64,000 nucleotides of DNA, taken from positions 1 through 64,000 of the forward strand of contig CAJMMQ010000008.1 in the NCBI GenBank assembly GCA_905214625.1, in the 5' to 3' direction. The position numbers and the translations under genes are program-made. The notes below the pieces were generated by a model. The model was not told the DNA's origin. It did no database searches and saw only the letters and a program-made list of their open reading frames with translations. Positions 1 to 9,172 of the stretch are shown here, in pieces. How positions within the stretch are numbered: the first letter of the stretch is position 1; every line of letters begins with the position of its first letter. The stretch comes from an uncultured bacterium. Lineage in GTDB: Bacteria; Bacteroidota; Bacteroidia; Bacteroidales; Bacteroidaceae.

Positions 1-259
1 GCGGATTAAAATCCTTATACTCAATTCCGGCAGATTTTTCGCTGCGCTCAACAACACGTGCAAATCAGCCGGTACATTAGCATTGTAGCTACATATCCAG
101 TGGCACAGAAGACAGGAGTGAAGAAATAAAGTTGGATGCCTGTCAATTCAAATGTTTTATTGTAAGATATTGTACAGATATAAATTGGCATAACATTTGG
201 ATTCTTCACTCTCCACTCTTGTCTCTTCACTCACATTATATAAAAATGTGCCTTTTTAT
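1..259. other. Left edge, no supported gene
   Basis: No convincing coding sequence is visible before the first gene. Short open stretches at the extreme left run off the window in more than one frame on both strands, and none has a start codon, ribosome site or recognisable motif that would single it out. It may hold the 3' end of a gene lying outside the window. Confidence 0.4.
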
Positions 260-290
260 TTTGTAATTAGCTTTACATGCATTATCTTTG
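260..290 (+). promoter_or_regulatory. Bacteroidetes-type promoter for the CBS/CorC gene
   Basis: TTTG at 260-263, a 19-bp spacer, then TATCTTTG at 283-290. This is the primary-sigma promoter pattern of Bacteroidetes (TTTG, N19, TAnnTTTG). Transcription would start near 297. That excludes the upstream in-frame ATG at 197 and supports the ATG at 320. Confidence 0.75.
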
Positions 291-319
291 CAGCGGAAAC
301 AATACGGTTTAAACCATTA

Positions 320-1600
320 ATGGAAGAAATTATAATTATTCTGCTATTGATTTTTTTCAACGGAATATTTTCAATGTCCGAGATAGCAGTTATTTCAGCG
401 AGAAAAGTAACATTAACAAACGAAGAGAAGAAGGGGAGCAAGGGCGCAAAGACAGCCCTTAAGCTGGCCAACGACCCCGACCGGTTTTTATCCACCGTAC
501 AGATAGGCATCACGCTTATAGGCATTCTCACAGGTATCTATTCAGGTTCGGCCATATCGGGCAAGTTTGCCAACGTGCTCAAGCAGGCAGGTATGTCTGC
601 TTCGTGGGCTTATCCCGTGGCACAGACAATAATAGTGGTAATTGTGACGTATCTCACGATTATTCTTGGCGAGCTTGTTCCTAAGCGCATAGGCATGAGC
701 GTTGCCGAGCGCGTGTCTAAGGTTATATCGCGCCCGATGTATGTTCTGTCGCTCATAGCCAGTCCGTTTGTATGGATTTTGTCAAAGAGCACCGAGGCAA
801 TAGTCAATCTGCTTGGCGTGAAGAACGCCGAGAGCAAGGTTACAGAGGAAGACATTAAGTCGATTGTGCAGGAAGGCAAGGAAGACGGTGAGGTGCAGGA
901 GGTTGAGCAGGACATCGTAGAGCGTGTGTTCATGCTCGGCGACCTGAAGGTAAACTCGCTGATGACCCACCGCTCGGAAGTTGTTACGCTCGATGTCAGC
1001 ATGACAAAGAATGAGATAAGACAGGTGCTCAACGACGACCTTTACGAATCGTATCCCGTGATAGACCACAGCCTTGAGAACATCGTGGGTGTTGTGTCGC
1101 TGAAGGACCTTATATTCAGACTTGACAGCAATACGCTCAATCTGAAGGAGATAATGAGTCCGGCCGTTTATTTCTATGAGAACATGAGTGTTTATAAGGC
1201 TTTGGAGCAGATGAAGGAGAAACGCCTTACCCAGGCTTTTATCTGTGATGAGTTCGGAAGCTTTCAGGGCGTAATAACGCTGAGGGACATTCTTGAAGGA
1301 CTTGTAGGAACCATAGACGAGGTGAACAACGAGCCTGATATAATAGAGCGCGAAGACGCTGCGAGTTGGCTTGTAGACGGACAGTGTTCGTTTTACGACT
1401 TCCTGTCTTACTTTGACAAAGAAGACCTTTATGACGGCGAGCAGAACTACAACACCTTGGCCGGACTGATAATAGAACAGCTGAAGCATATTCCACAGTC
1501 GGGCGAGCGTGCTGAATGGAACGGATTCAATCTCGAAATTGTTGACATGGACGGTGCGCGTATTGACAAAGTGCTTGTAACACTTAAAAAAGAAGAATAA
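320..1600 (+). CDS. CNNM/CorC-type membrane protein (DUF21, CBS pair, CorC_HlyC domain)
   Basis: A 426-residue inner-membrane protein of the hemolysin/CorC (CNNM) family, usually linked to Mg2+/Co2+ efflux or divalent-cation homeostasis. The N-terminal ~180 residues hold hydrophobic helices and the SEIAVISARK-type DUF21 start. Two CBS domains follow (about 205-330), and the C-terminal CorC_HlyC domain carries the LVDGQCSFYDF stretch. The reading frame stays open upstream to an ATG at 197, but a consensus promoter lies inside that extension, so the ATG at 320 is preferred. It stands alone, with the next gene about 100 bp downstream under its own promoter. The family 'hemolysin' name is historical; nothing here suggests a toxin. 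Confidence 0.88.
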   Translation: MEEIIIILLLIFFNGIFSMSEIAVISARKVTLTNEEKKGSKGAKTALKLANDPDRFLSTVQIGITLIGILTGIYSGSAISGKFANVLKQAGMSASWAYPVAQTIIVVIVTYLTIILGELVPKRIGMSVAERVSKVISRPMYVLSLIASPFVWILSKSTEAIVNLLGVKNAESKVTEEDIKSIVQEGKEDGEVQEVEQDIVERVFMLGDLKVNSLMTHRSEVVTLDVSMTKNEIRQVLNDDLYESYPVIDHSLENIVGVVSLKDLIFRLDSNTLNLKEIMSPAVYFYENMSVYKALEQMKEKRLTQAFICDEFGSFQGVITLRDILEGLVGTIDEVNNEPDIIEREDAASWLVDGQCSFYDFLSYFDKEDLYDGEQNYNTLAGLIIEQLKHIPQSGERAEWNGFNLEIVDMDGARIDKVLVTLKKEE

Positions 1601-1643
1601 TAAGCTATAAATATTAAGCGCCGGCTGATTTTGCATGATAGAT

Positions 1644-1674
1644 TTTGTAATTTGTTTTATTTTCAGTATTTTTG
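1644..1674 (+). promoter_or_regulatory. Promoter for the GNAT/AraC pair
   Basis: TTTG at 1644-1647, 19 bp, TATTTTTG at 1667-1674, ending 30 bp before the ATG at 1704. Good fit to the Bacteroidetes consensus. Confidence 0.75.
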
Positions 1675-1703
1675 CAACGAATGACATAATCTAATCTTTT
1701 GCA

Positions 1704-2276
1704 ATGGAAATACAACCGGCTCAGAAGTTTCAGGCACTCTCTATCGCACGGCTCATAATGCAGGCAATGAATTATGACTGTTGCCAGTATTTTGTCGGCC
1801 CGGACAACACTCTTGATGATTTTGAGCGTGTGATGACGGAGCTTGTTTTGTCTGAAAATTCGCAATACAGCTACAAGAACACTCTGGTGGCAATAGATGA
1901 AGACGGCGGACTGTGTGGCATGTGCGTGTCTTATGACGGCGGGCTGCTGCATGGCCTGCGCAAGGCTTTTATAAAGGCGATGAAAGATAACTTTGACCGT
2001 GATTTCAGCAATATTGCCGATGAGACGGGGCCGGGTGAATTGTATATCGACAGTATCGCCGTGCCGGAGAACTGCCGTGGTAAAGGCGTGGCCACAGTGT
2101 TGTTGAATGCAGTTATCGCCAAGGCCAAGGATATGGAACTGCCTGCGGTAGGATTGCTTGTTGACAAGAATAATCCGAAGGCAGAGAGACTTTACGGAAG
2201 AGTGGGATTTAAGTTTGTAGATGACAATATGTGGGGCGGGCATCCCATGAGACATTTACAGTATGTTATTAACTGA
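1704..2276 (+). CDS. GNAT family N-acetyltransferase
   Basis: A 190-residue protein of the GCN5-related acetyltransferase fold. The acetyl-CoA binding motif A is visible as IDSIAVPENCRGKGVATVLL (about residues 113-132), followed by the LLVDKNNPKAERLYGRVGF stretch typical of motif B. The substrate cannot be predicted. The AraC gene starts 14 bp after the stop with no promoter between them, so the two are probably co-transcribed. Whether the acetyltransferase has any role in sugar use is unknown. Confidence 0.85.
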   Translation: MEIQPAQKFQALSIARLIMQAMNYDCCQYFVGPDNTLDDFERVMTELVLSENSQYSYKNTLVAIDEDGGLCGMCVSYDGGLLHGLRKAFIKAMKDNFDRDFSNIADETGPGELYIDSIAVPENCRGKGVATVLLNAVIAKAKDMELPAVGLLVDKNNPKAERLYGRVGFKFVDDNMWGGHPMRHLQYVIN

Positions 2277-2290
2277 GAATAAATTAACAC

Positions 2291-3166
2291 ATGCAAGACA
2301 GTAAATATTTGGTTGCTAACGACCGTGACGCCCAATGGGGGCTTGTTGTAAACACTGTGGGATACGACGAGGTTGGCCCAAACGAGGACTATCCTACCAA
2401 AGGCCACGGCGACGGATATTATTTTGATGTGGAGCGGGGCCGCGTGCTTGATGAATACCAGATGCTTTATCTTATTGAGGGTGAAGGGGTTTTCTCGTCA
2501 GAGCATGTTAAGAATGTTCATATAAAGGCGGGTGACATTTTCTTGCTTTTTCCTGGTGAATGGCACACCTACCATCCTCTGCCTGGAGTGTTCTGGAAAA
2601 GTTATTGGATAGGCTACAAAGGGCGTAACATGGACGACCGTATGAACTATAACTTCCTTTCGCTCGAAAAACCTGTTTATCACGTAGGCTTCAGCGGAGA
2701 CATTGTTTATCTGTACAACTCGGCAATAAAGGCTGCCAAGGAGGAGGCTGCCTATTCGCAGCAGATACTGGCTGGTATAGTGAACAACTTGCTCGGACAC
2801 ATGTATGCCCTTGAACGCAACATGGAACTTAACCGGCGTGGAGGATATGTGGACATGATAAATAAGGCACGCCTGCGCATACGCGAGGGAGTGGAGTCGA
2901 AGATTACCGTGCAAGAAATTGCTGCCGAGTTAGGCTCGAGCTATTCGAACTTCCGCAAGCTGTTTAAAGAGTATACCGGTATGTCGCCGGCTTTATACCA
3001 GCAGGATTTAAAACTGCAACGGGCAAAGGAATTACTGTCAACAACAGACATGAGCATAAAGGAAATTGCTTACAGGCTCAACTTTGATTCGCCGGATTAT
3101 TTTTCAAGCAAGTTTAAGGTGAAGATAGGCTGTAAGCCGAGCGAATACAGGGCCGGCACCAGATGA
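2291..3166 (+). CDS. AraC family regulator, candidate rhamnose regulator (RhaR-like)
   Basis: A 291-residue regulator. The N-terminal half is cupin-like (GDIFLLFPGEWHTYHP stretch, about residues 82-97), the usual sugar-sensing module. The C-terminal ~95 residues form two helix-turn-helix motifs with the classic ending IAYRLNFDSPDYFSSKFK and KPSEYR. In Bacteroides thetaiotaomicron the L-rhamnose operon is controlled by an AraC-type protein (RhaR) coded beside it. Here the gene lies just before nhaD and the rhamnose genes, so it is the best local candidate. That assignment rests on position and family only. Confidence 0.85.
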   Translation: MQDSKYLVANDRDAQWGLVVNTVGYDEVGPNEDYPTKGHGDGYYFDVERGRVLDEYQMLYLIEGEGVFSSEHVKNVHIKAGDIFLLFPGEWHTYHPLPGVFWKSYWIGYKGRNMDDRMNYNFLSLEKPVYHVGFSGDIVYLYNSAIKAAKEEAAYSQQILAGIVNNLLGHMYALERNMELNRRGGYVDMINKARLRIREGVESKITVQEIAAELGSSYSNFRKLFKEYTGMSPALYQQDLKLQRAKELLSTTDMSIKEIAYRLNFDSPDYFSSKFKVKIGCKPSEYRAGTR

Positions 3167-3190
3167 TTGTGCGGCTGGATGTTTTTTATA

Positions 3191-3231
3191 GAATCGGTCA
3201 TTAGTCATAATCAATGCCTAATGGCCGATTC
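3191..3231 (+). terminator. Hairpin after the AraC gene
   Basis: GAATCGGTCATTAG (3191-3204) pairs with CTAATGGCCGATTC (3218-3231) with a single G-T wobble, 25 bp after the AraC stop. The T-run that follows is weak. Confidence 0.55.
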
Positions 3232-3296
3232 TTGTTATTATACAGGCTTTTGTCTTAGTGCCGTTGCATATATTTGTGTAAAGCTTTTGTGCATAT

Positions 3297-3341
3297 AAAA
3301 AATGAGGAAATGCAAGTTTGTAATGCGTTTCCTCATTTTTT
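3297..3341. terminator. Bidirectional terminator between the AraC gene and nhaD
   Basis: AAAAAATGAGGAAA (3297-3310) and TTTCCTCATTTTTT (3328-3341) form a perfect stem with A and T runs on the outer sides, so it can act for transcripts arriving from either strand. It lies 65 bp past the nhaD stop. Confidence 0.8.
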
Positions 3342-3405
3342 ATTTTGTGTGCCTCGGGCATTGTTATATCATGAGGCACATGGCTGTTATAGCCTGATGA
3401 CTGTG

Positions 3406-4755
3406 TTATAGCCCGATGAATGTTTTTTCTGCCCAATATACCAATATTCCGGCCAGGTATCCTGCAAAGGCGATAAGAGAAATCTTCTTCATATACCAGC
3501 CGAAGGTTATCTTTTCGAGTCCCATTACCACAACACCTGCGGCAGAGCCGATGATGAGCATTGAGCCGCCCACGCCGGCGCAGTAGGCCAGGAGCTGCCA
3601 GAATATGCCGTCCTGTGCCATGTCGCCCACTTCGGCAATAGGATACATACCCATGCATCCGGCAACAAGAGGCACGTTGTCGACAATACTCGACAGCACG
3701 CCGATAATGCCTGTAACGATGTAATGGTTACCGTTGAAAGTTGTGTTGAGACCTTCGCCAAGACTTGCCAGCACACCGATTGTTTCAAGGCATGCAACTG
3801 CCATGAGTATGCCGAGGAAGAAAAGAATGGTGCTCATGTCGATGCGTGAAAGGATGTTTGCAACCCTTTTCTGCATACCGCCCTTCTCTTCGTCCTTGTG
3901 CAGATGACGATAGAACAGTTCGGTGATGGTCCATAATAAACCAAGAACGAGCAATATGCCAACGAACGGAGGAAGATGGGTTATCGACTTGAATATAGGA
4001 ACAAATATAAGACCGCCAACGCCTATGAGGAACACAGTCTTGCGCTGTCTCTTTGTAAACTCATTTGCATCGTCTGCCTTACCTCCGGCTGTGGCCGGAA
4101 CTGTAATTTTACCTTTAAGCGACAGCGACAATAAATAGGCGGGCAGAACTACAGAAACAATAGACGGCACAATTAATTCCTTGATAACTCCAGCTGCCGT
4201 TATGAGGCCTTTGTTCCAAAGCATGATGGTAGTTACGTCGCCTATTGGTGAGAATGCTCCTCCTGAATTGGCCGCAATAATCACAAGCGACGCATATATG
4301 AGTCTGTCTTTGCGGTCTTGTATGAGCTTGCGCAGAATCATTATCATCACGATACTTGTCGTAAGATTATCGAGGATGGCAGAGAGGAAGAAAGTCATAA
4401 ATGTAATTCGCCACAGAAGAACTTTCTTGTTTTTTGTCTTCATCATGTCGCGCACAAAGTTGAAGCCTCCGTTTTGGTCAACAACCTCAACGATGGTCAT
4501 GGCTCCCATAAGGAAGAACAGTGTTGTGGAGGTGCTTCCCAGATGCTTTTCAATGATTTCATTAACGGCCAGAGATATCTTGTCTCCGGCTACATCGGGC
4601 AGATAGCTTCCCGGATCGAACATAAATATTGTCCAGCAGCCCACCAGCATAAGCAACGCCACGGCAGCTTTGTTCACTTTGGTGAAACTTTCAAGGGCAA
4701 TGCAGAGATAACCGATGATAAATACGGTTACGATGGTTAGTGTTAAAGTTGACAT
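3406..4755 (-). CDS. nhaD: NhaD-type Na+/H+ antiporter
   Basis: A 449-residue polytopic membrane protein of the NhaD branch of the ion-transporter superfamily. It has about twelve hydrophobic segments. Conserved stretches include FFLSAILDNLTTSIVMIM (about 110-127), ANSGGAFSPIGDVTTIMLW and, near the C-terminus, SSIVDNVPLVAG, the paired 'DN' membrane motifs of this family. The predicted role is sodium export in exchange for protons at the inner membrane. It is oriented against the AraC gene upstream and divergently from rhaB, so it separates the candidate rhamnose regulator from the rhamnose genes. No functional tie to rhamnose use is apparent. Confidence 0.9.
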   Translation of the reverse strand: MSTLTLTIVTVFIIGYLCIALESFTKVNKAAVALLMLVGCWTIFMFDPGSYLPDVAGDKISLAVNEIIEKHLGSTSTTLFFLMGAMTIVEVVDQNGGFNFVRDMMKTKNKKVLLWRITFMTFFLSAILDNLTTSIVMIMILRKLIQDRKDRLIYASLVIIAANSGGAFSPIGDVTTIMLWNKGLITAAGVIKELIVPSIVSVVLPAYLLSLSLKGKITVPATAGGKADDANEFTKRQRKTVFLIGVGGLIFVPIFKSITHLPPFVGILLVLGLLWTITELFYRHLHKDEEKGGMQKRVANILSRIDMSTILFFLGILMAVACLETIGVLASLGEGLNTTFNGNHYIVTGIIGVLSSIVDNVPLVAGCMGMYPIAEVGDMAQDGIFWQLLAYCAGVGGSMLIIGSAAGVVVMGLEKITFGWYMKKISLIAFAGYLAGILVYWAEKTFIGL

Positions 4756-4789
4756 TTTTTATTATTTAAGATTAGTTTATTTTATAGCG

Positions 4790-4797
4790 CAAAGTTA
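4790..4797 (-). promoter_or_regulatory. -7 box for nhaD
   Basis: TAACTTTG on the minus strand, 35 bp upstream of the nhaD start. No clear -33 element at the normal distance. Confidence 0.5.
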
Positions 4798-5127
4798 GTA
4801 ATAATTTTCAACACAATTAAGTTATTGAAAAAAAAATACTTTTTTGAAGCTCATTTTGCTTGATTTTCAGTATGTTTGCTGCTGTTTTAGCCTAAAAAAC
4901 ATAAAAATAATTGCTGTTTTGGGATAGGCGTTTTTGCTGGTGTCAATAATTCACAAAAATTTTCTGGCGGATATGATTTATATAATATTATGTGTGATGT
5001 GTAGAAATGATTTTATGAAGTTACATTGTGAAAACAGCAGTAAATATAATCAGGCGTAAATGCTTTCATAATGTTAAGTGTGGCTTAAATTCTCAAATCT
5101 TATTGTCTAAAAATCAAAATGTTATAT
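4798..5127. other. AT-rich divergent intergenic region nhaD/rhaB
   Basis: About 330 bp with no open frame of note. Its position upstream of rhaB makes it the place to look for a rhamnose-regulator operator, but no clear inverted or direct repeat stands out to the eye. Confidence 0.4.
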
Positions 5128-5156
5128 ATTGTATTATGAAATAATTTTTATCTTTG
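5128..5156 (+). promoter_or_regulatory. Promoter for rhaB-rhaA
   Basis: TATCTTTG at 5149-5156 with TTG at 5129-5131, a 17-bp spacer that is slightly short. The ATG of rhaB follows 42 bp later. Confidence 0.55.
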
Positions 5157-5197
5157 CAGAAATTAATTTAATACGTTAAAAACATACTAATTGTTAA

Positions 5198-6691
5198 ATG
5201 GTTAATTCAAAGTATTTTTTTGCTGTCGACCTTGGGGCGACAAGCGGCAGGACAATTGTCGGCTCGCTTTCAGACGGAAAAGTAAAGCTTGAGGAACTCA
5301 CACGTTTCCCTAATAACCTTATAGAGACGGGAGGACATTTCTATTGGGATATTTACGCACTTTATTTTGAGATAATCAAAGGCTTGAAGGTTGCTGCAAA
5401 ACGCAATCTTGACATAGCAAGCATAGGTATAGATACTTGGGGCGTTGACTTTGTGTGCATTGCCGAAGACGGAGCGCTGATGCGCAATCCGATGTCTTAT
5501 CGCGATCCGCACACATTCGGCGCAATGGAAGAATATTTTGAGGCTAAAGTGTCTAAAGAAAAAGTTTATGGTGCCACGGGCATACAGTTTATGAACTTTA
5601 ATTCTTTGTTCCAGCTCTATGCGATGAAGCGCGACGGAAACTCGGCACTGAAAAATGCTTTCAAAATACTTTTCATGCCCGATGCACTGAGCTGGATGCT
5701 TACAGGCGAGGCTGTATGCGAATATACTATTGCCTCAACCAGCCAGATGCTCAATCCAAAGACCAAGGAGCTTGACAGCATGCTGCTTGACAGTCTGGAG
5801 CTTCCGCGTGAGAAGTTCGGTAAAATGGTTGTACCCGGATACAAGATAGGCGTGCTTACCGAGGAGGTGCAGAAGATAACCGGCCTTGGCCCAGTGCCCG
5901 TTATTGCCGTGGCCGGTCACGACACGGCAAGTGCTGTGGCTGCCGTTCCGGCCGTCGACGAGAAGTTTGCATATCTCAGCAGCGGAACATGGAGCCTTAT
6001 GGGTATTGAGGCCAAGGATGCTATAATAAACGAAAAGAGCTATGAACTTAACTTCACAAACGAAGGCGGAGTTGAGGGCACTACAAGATTTCTGAAAAAC
6101 ATCTGCGGCATGTGGCTGCTTGAGCGTTGCCGTAAGGAGTGGGGCGACGAAGCTCCTTCTGACTACGGCGTGTTGCTTGCCGATGCAATGAAGGCAGAGG
6201 CTTTCCAAAGCATAATCAACCCGGACGATCCAATGTTTGCCAATCCGGCCGACATGCAGGCTGCCATAAAGCAGTATTGTGCAGAGACCGGGCAGCATGT
6301 ACCTGAAGGATATGCACAGATTTGCCGCTGCATACTCGACAGCCTTGCCCTGCGCTACCGGCAGGTGTTCGGCTATCTTAAAGAGATGTCAGAATTTCCG
6401 ATTAACACGCTCCATATAATTGGCGGAGGCTCGCTTAACGAATATCTCGACCAGTTTACGGCCAATGCCACCGGAGTTACGGTGCTTGCGGGTCCGCAGG
6501 AGTGTACGGCTTTAGGAAACATAATGTTGCAGGCAAAGGCCGCAGGAGTTGTAGACGGAATATTCGACATGCGCCGCATCATTGCCGACAGCATAAGCCT
6601 GAAACGCTTTGAGCCACAGGACGGTGAAGAATGGGCCGCTGCATACGATAAGTATCTTAGTGTGGTTGCAACAAAAGAGAATAAACAGTAA
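5198..6691 (+). CDS. rhaB: L-rhamnulokinase
   Basis: A 497-residue FGGY-family carbohydrate kinase that phosphorylates L-rhamnulose to L-rhamnulose 1-phosphate, second step of the L-rhamnose pathway. The N-terminal phosphate loop FFAVDLGATSGRTIVG (7-22), the sugar-site stretch GIDTWGVDF (77-85), the catalytic-region AGHDTASAV (about 240) and the adenosine motif IIGGGSLNEYL (about 407) are all present, and length matches the family. It is the first gene of the rhamnose transcript; rhaA follows after 33 bp. L-fuculokinase is the main alternative, but the neighbouring isomerase, symporter and aldolase are all rhamnose types. Confidence 0.95.
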   Translation: MVNSKYFFAVDLGATSGRTIVGSLSDGKVKLEELTRFPNNLIETGGHFYWDIYALYFEIIKGLKVAAKRNLDIASIGIDTWGVDFVCIAEDGALMRNPMSYRDPHTFGAMEEYFEAKVSKEKVYGATGIQFMNFNSLFQLYAMKRDGNSALKNAFKILFMPDALSWMLTGEAVCEYTIASTSQMLNPKTKELDSMLLDSLELPREKFGKMVVPGYKIGVLTEEVQKITGLGPVPVIAVAGHDTASAVAAVPAVDEKFAYLSSGTWSLMGIEAKDAIINEKSYELNFTNEGGVEGTTRFLKNICGMWLLERCRKEWGDEAPSDYGVLLADAMKAEAFQSIINPDDPMFANPADMQAAIKQYCAETGQHVPEGYAQICRCILDSLALRYRQVFGYLKEMSEFPINTLHIIGGGSLNEYLDQFTANATGVTVLAGPQECTALGNIMLQAKAAGVVDGIFDMRRIIADSISLKRFEPQDGEEWAAAYDKYLSVVATKENKQ

Positions 6692-6724
6692 AGAACAAAA
6701 CAATAAAATCCAAAATTTAGTAAC

Positions 6725-7981
6725 ATGAAAGAAGAATTGATAAAAAAGGCTTATGAGATAGCCAAAGAGCGCTATGCCGAAATAGGCGTAGATACAGAAC
6801 AAGTACTTAACCAGATGCAGGATTTTCATCTTAGTCTTCACTGCTGGCAGGCAGACGATGTTGCCGGATTCGAGAACCAGGGTGGAGAGCTGACCGGCGG
6901 TATCCAGTCTACAGGCAACTATCCCGGAAAGGCACGTAACATCGATGAGGTTCGTGCAGACATTGTCAAGGCAAAGTCTCTTATTCCTGGAACACACCGT
7001 CTTAACCTGCATGAAATTTACGGTGATTTCAAGAATGAGGTGATAGACCGCGACCAGGTAGAGCCTAAGCATTTTGCAAGCTGGATAGAGTGGGGTAAGG
7101 AGAATAACATGAAGCTCGACTTCAACTCTACCTCGTTCTCTCATCCCAAGAGCGGAAACCTTTCTCTGTCAAATCCCGATGAGGGCATACGCAATTTCTG
7201 GATTGAGCATACAAAGCGTTGCCGTGCCGTTGCCGAGGAGATGGGTAAGGCTCAGGGAGACCCTTGTATAATGAACCTGTGGGTACATGACGGTTCTAAA
7301 GACCTTACAGTAAACAAGGCTCTGTATCGCGAGCTGCTCAAGGATTCGCTCGACCAGATATTTGCAACAAAGTATGACAACATGAAAGACTGTATCGAGA
7401 GCAAGGTGTTCGGTATCGGTCTTGAGAGCTTCACGGTAGGTTCAAACGACTTCTATACTGCCTATGCTGCACAGAACAACAAGCTTATAACTCTTGACAC
7501 GGGCCACTTCCACCCGACAGAGAGCGTGGCCGACAAGGTTTCTGCCATGTTGCTCTATGTGCCTGAGCTGATGTTGCACGTCAGCCGCCCGGTACGTTGG
7601 GATTCAGACCACGTAACAATTATGGACGACCCGACAATGGATTTGTTCAACGAGATTGTACGTGCCGGTGCTCTCGACAGAGTTCATTACGGCCTTGACT
7701 ATTTCGACGGCTCAATCAACCGCATCGGAGCTTACGTTGTTGGCAGCCGTGCCGCTCAGAAGTGCATGCTCCGCGCATTGCTCGAGCCGTTGGCACTTAT
7801 CCGCAAGTATGAGGCTGAGGGCAGGGGCTTTGAGCGTCTGGCTTTGCTTGAGGAAGAGAAAGCTATGCCGTGGCAGGCTGTTTACGATGAGTTCTGCCTG
7901 CGCAACAACGTTCCTGTTGGTCAGGATTTCATTGCTGACGTTGAGCAGTATGAAAAAGACGTAACTTCAAAGAGAGGTTAG
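6725..7981 (+). CDS. rhaA: L-rhamnose isomerase
   Basis: A 418-residue TIM-barrel isomerase converting L-rhamnose to L-rhamnulose; E. coli RhaA has nearly the same length. Family hallmarks include HLSLHCWQADDVAGFE near the N-terminus, FNSTSFSHPKSGNLSLSNP (about 139-157), the metal-site stretch LDTGHFHPTESVADKVSA and RWDSDHV. It shares a transcript with rhaB. A strong hairpin plus T-run sits 25 bp after the stop, before rhaT. In B. thetaiotaomicron this gene is called rhaI. Confidence 0.96.
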   Translation: MKEELIKKAYEIAKERYAEIGVDTEQVLNQMQDFHLSLHCWQADDVAGFENQGGELTGGIQSTGNYPGKARNIDEVRADIVKAKSLIPGTHRLNLHEIYGDFKNEVIDRDQVEPKHFASWIEWGKENNMKLDFNSTSFSHPKSGNLSLSNPDEGIRNFWIEHTKRCRAVAEEMGKAQGDPCIMNLWVHDGSKDLTVNKALYRELLKDSLDQIFATKYDNMKDCIESKVFGIGLESFTVGSNDFYTAYAAQNNKLITLDTGHFHPTESVADKVSAMLLYVPELMLHVSRPVRWDSDHVTIMDDPTMDLFNEIVRAGALDRVHYGLDYFDGSINRIGAYVVGSRAAQKCMLRALLEPLALIRKYEAEGRGFERLALLEEEKAMPWQAVYDEFCLRNNVPVGQDFIADVEQYEKDVTSKRG

Positions 7982-8005
7982 TCATATTGACAGAATAATT
8001 AAGCG

Positions 8006-8046
8006 AAAGAGTTGAGAATTGAGAAATATTTCTCAACTCTTTTTTA
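8006..8046 (+). terminator. Terminator or attenuator between rhaA and rhaT
   Basis: AAAGAGTTGAGAA (8006-8018) pairs perfectly with TTCTCAACTCTTT (8030-8042), and the T-run continues to 8045. It would separate rhaBA from rhaT or reduce rhaT expression relative to rhaBA. Confidence 0.85.
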
Positions 8047-8099
8047 ATTCATAATTCACAATTCATAATTCATAATTTTTAATTCTTAATTAATAATTC
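8044..8099. repeat. AATTCATAATT-type AT-rich repeat
   Basis: Short tandem variants of AATTCATAATT/AATTCACAATT. The same motif makes up the larger array upstream of recA at 19716-20035. No TAnnTTTG promoter box is visible here, so how rhaT is transcribed is unclear. Confidence 0.7.
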
Positions 8100-8111
8100 G
8101 TGATTCTTCCG

Positions 8112-9125
8112 ATGGAAATAATTATAGGACTTATAATAATTGCTGTGGGCGCGTTCTGCCAGTCGAGCTGCTATGTGCCCATCAATAAGATAAAGTCGTG
8201 GAGTTGGGAGTCTTATTGGCTGGTGCAGGGCATATTCGCATGGCTTGTGTTCCCGCTGCTCGGCGCCCTTCTGGCAGTGCCTGCCGGGCACAGCCTTATG
8301 GAAGTTTATGCGGCCGACCCCGTGGCAGCAATGTGGACAATATTCTTCGGTGTGCTTTGGGGTATAGGCGGACTTACGTTCGGCCTTTCTATGCGCTATC
8401 TCGGCGTGGCCCTCGGGCAGAGTATAGCCCTGGGTACATGCGCCGGACTCGGAACAATACTTACTCCGATATTTACCGGCAACACGCAAGACCTCACCAT
8501 GCCTGTTATTGTAGGTGTGGTGGTTACGCTGATAGGTATTGGCGTGATTGGCGTGGCCGGAAACATGAAGTCGCAGTCGCTCAGCGAGGAAGAGAAGAAA
8601 AAAGCCGTTAAGGATTTCAACTTTACCAAGGGCATAATTGTTGCGCTGCTTGCCGGATTTATGAGCGCGTGCTTCAGCATAGGCTTGGGATTTGGCGAAC
8701 ATCTTAACTTCGGCGATGCCACCGACCCGATGTTCCGCACACTGCCTGCAACGTTCCTTGTCACGCTCGGGGGCTTTGTCACCAACGCTGTCTACTGTTT
8801 TTACCAGAACGGCAAGAACCGCACATGGGGCGACTATTCGCAGACAAGCCTTTATTTTAACAACATTGTGTTCTGCGCGCTTGCCGGACTGCTCTGGTAC
8901 AGCCAGTTCTTCGGCCTCAGCCTTGGCAAGGGCTTCCTTACCGACTCGCCCGTGCTGCTGACGTTCTCGTGGTGCATACTGATGGCGCTTAACGTCACCT
9001 TCAGCAATGTTTGGGGAATAATATTGAAAGAGTGGAAGGGCTGCTCGCAAAAAACAATCGTGGTGCTTGTGGCCGGTATCATAATACTTGTTGTGTCGTC
9101 GTTCCTTCCTCAGCTGTTGAAATAA
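8112..9125 (+). CDS. rhaT: L-rhamnose/H+ symporter
   Basis: A 337-residue membrane protein with about ten helices, strongly resembling E. coli RhaT. Shared stretches are KSWSWESYWLVQGIFAWLV, GVLWGIGGLTFGLSMRYLG, GLLWYSQFFG and the C-terminal WGIILKEWKG. It imports L-rhamnose with protons at the inner membrane. An in-frame ATG four codons upstream (8100) is possible, but the 8112 start gives the normal N-terminus. It lies 130 bp after rhaA, past a terminator-like hairpin and AT-rich repeats, and converges on rhaD. In B. thetaiotaomicron the equivalent gene sits inside one continuous operon. Confidence 0.95.
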   Translation: MEIIIGLIIIAVGAFCQSSCYVPINKIKSWSWESYWLVQGIFAWLVFPLLGALLAVPAGHSLMEVYAADPVAAMWTIFFGVLWGIGGLTFGLSMRYLGVALGQSIALGTCAGLGTILTPIFTGNTQDLTMPVIVGVVVTLIGIGVIGVAGNMKSQSLSEEEKKKAVKDFNFTKGIIVALLAGFMSACFSIGLGFGEHLNFGDATDPMFRTLPATFLVTLGGFVTNAVYCFYQNGKNRTWGDYSQTSLYFNNIVFCALAGLLWYSQFFGLSLGKGFLTDSPVLLTFSWCILMALNVTFSNVWGIILKEWKGCSQKTIVVLVAGIIILVVSSFLPQLLK

Positions 9126-9172
9126 GCTGAACGGATAGCCACACACATAAGGTAAAAAAGTTTTTCAAAGAA

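Noticed and set aside
48..230. 60-codon minus-strand open frame at the left edge
   Set aside because: No motif, no promoter, and the region contains competing open stretches in other frames.
782..1687. 301-codon minus-strand open frame
   Set aside because: Antisense to the CBS/CorC gene, no motif, no promoter.
8079..9146. 355-codon minus-strand open frame over rhaT
   Set aside because: Exact shadow of rhaT, which has clear RhaT family features.
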